Source: an uncultured Actinomycetes bacterium
GTDB taxonomy: Bacteria > Actinomycetota > Actinomycetes > S36-B12
Direction of reading: 5' to 3'
Assembly: GCA_903918595.1 (NCBI GenBank)
Contig: CAIXFB010000219.1
Span: 1-5,532, forward strand
Length of the DNA stretch: 5,532 bases
Below the pieces are notes generated by a model. The model saw only the letters and a list, made by a program, of their open reading frames with translations. It did not search any database and had not been told where the DNA came from. Below are positions 4,879-5,532 of this stretch, piece after piece (within the stretch, counting starts at the first letter, position 1; the number at the start of each line of letters is the position of its first letter). The position numbers were made by a program, and so were the translations under genes.

Positions 4879-5532
4879 ATGTCTATGCACAACGGAAGTT
4901 CCTCGCGGGGTCGGGTACTAGTTGTCGACGACGATGCAGCACTCGCGGAAATGCTCGGAATCGTGTTGCGCGGGGAGGGCTTCGAGCCGGTTTTCTGTGG
5001 TGATGGCCTAGCCGCTCTTGACATCTTTCGGGCGAGCAAACCCGACGTCGTGCTCCTTGACCTGATGCTGCCCGGTCGGGATGGCATAGATATCTGCCGA
5101 GCCATCCGGGCCGAGTCCGGAACGCCCATCGTCATGTTGACGGCGAAGTCAGACACTGTCGACATCGTGGTGGGTCTGGAATCAGGCGCCGATGATTACA
5201 TCGTGAAGCCGTTCAAGCCGAAAGAGTTGGTTGCGCGGATTCGCGCGCGGATGCGTCGAACTGATGATGTGTCATCGCCAAGTTTGGTCATCGGAGATCT
5301 TGAAATCGATGTCATTGGTCACACTGTTCGCCGAGGTGCGCAGGTGCTCTCGCTCACACCTTTGGAGTTTGATCTTTTGGTGTGTCTGGCCCGAAAGCCA
5401 GGCCAAGTGTTCACCCGGGAAGCCTTGTTGCAAGACGTCTGGGGCTACCGCCATTCCGCCGATACCCGCTTGGTGAATGTGCATGTGCAGCGGTTGCGCG
5501 CCAAGATCGAACACGACCCGGAGAACCCCGAC
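4879..5532 (+). CDS. mtrA: DNA-binding response regulator MtrA, 3'-truncated by window edge
   Basis: OmpR/PhoB-type response regulator of the MtrAB two-component system, which in actinobacteria controls cell-wall hydrolases, division and replication-linked genes. The frame stays open to the right edge, giving 218 residues, and family members are only slightly longer. The receiver domain (about 12-125) has the acidic pair Asp17/Asp18, phospho-acceptor Asp61 in LLDLMLPG, Thr88, Tyr107 and Lys110. The winged-helix domain starts near 136, with SLTPLEFDLL, VWGYRH and the recognition helix at about 195-211 (DTRLVNVHVQRLRAK). Long stretches, such as GLESGADDYI and KPFKPKELVAR, are near-identical to mycobacterial MtrA as I recall it. 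ATG at 4879 is chosen. ATG at 4885 (Met3) is possible, and neither has a strong ribosome-binding site, consistent with coupling to the protease gene. mtrB and lpqB are expected to follow outside the window. Confidence 0.95.
   Translation, partial: MSMHNGSSSRGRVLVVDDDAALAEMLGIVLRGEGFEPVFCGDGLAALDIFRASKPDVVLLDLMLPGRDGIDICRAIRAESGTPIVMLTAKSDTVDIVVGLESGADDYIVKPFKPKELVARIRARMRRTDDVSSPSLVIGDLEIDVIGHTVRRGAQVLSLTPLEFDLLVCLARKPGQVFTREALLQDVWGYRHSADTRLVNVHVQRLRAKIEHDPENPD

Overview
The window reads as chromosomal backbone of a Gram-positive actinobacterium, most likely Micrococcales and perhaps Microbacteriaceae-like with a moderate-to-high G+C (judged by eye, not counted). The main reasons are the closing mtrA fragment, which follows the mycobacterial MtrA sequence closely, the long form of adenosylhomocysteinase, and the manA / ahcY / mtrA neighbourhood that is known from actinobacteria. 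No phage genes, insertion sequences, tRNA, rRNA or CRISPR arrays are visible.

Layout. 1-872: 3' part of manA (mannose-6-phosphate isomerase), cut by the window edge. 869-1789: a cation diffusion facilitator of the ZnT9-like type, translationally coupled to manA through a 4-base TTGA overlap. 1790-1985: a 196-base gap that appears to carry a promoter and a structured RNA leader. 1986-3443: ahcY, complete, followed by a strong intrinsic terminator (3460-3501). 3500-4099 (minus strand): a TetR-type repressor that converges on ahcY. 4100-4154: a short divergent gap with a 6-9-6 inverted repeat that is a good operator candidate. 4155-4874: a CPBP-family (CAAX/Abi) intramembrane protease. 4879-5532: mtrA, lacking only its last few codons, starting four bases after the protease stop.

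How it may work together. ManA interconverts fructose-6-P and mannose-6-P for mannosylated envelope components, and the CDF protein exports a divalent metal. AhcY clears S-adenosylhomocysteine and recycles the methyl cycle. The TetR protein probably controls itself and the divergent protease gene. Because the protease is packed against mtrA, that repressor could also feed transcription into the MtrAB cell-envelope/cell-cycle two-component system.

The most interesting part is the ahcY leader. It can be drawn as a compact three-way junction with single-base linkers around a perfect 9-bp hairpin, and it has a competing helix and a possible Shine-Dalgarno mask. It lacks the hallmark sequences of the classical SAH riboswitch as I remember them, so it is a candidate for an undescribed cis-regulatory RNA. 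All folding statements are from manual pairing only.
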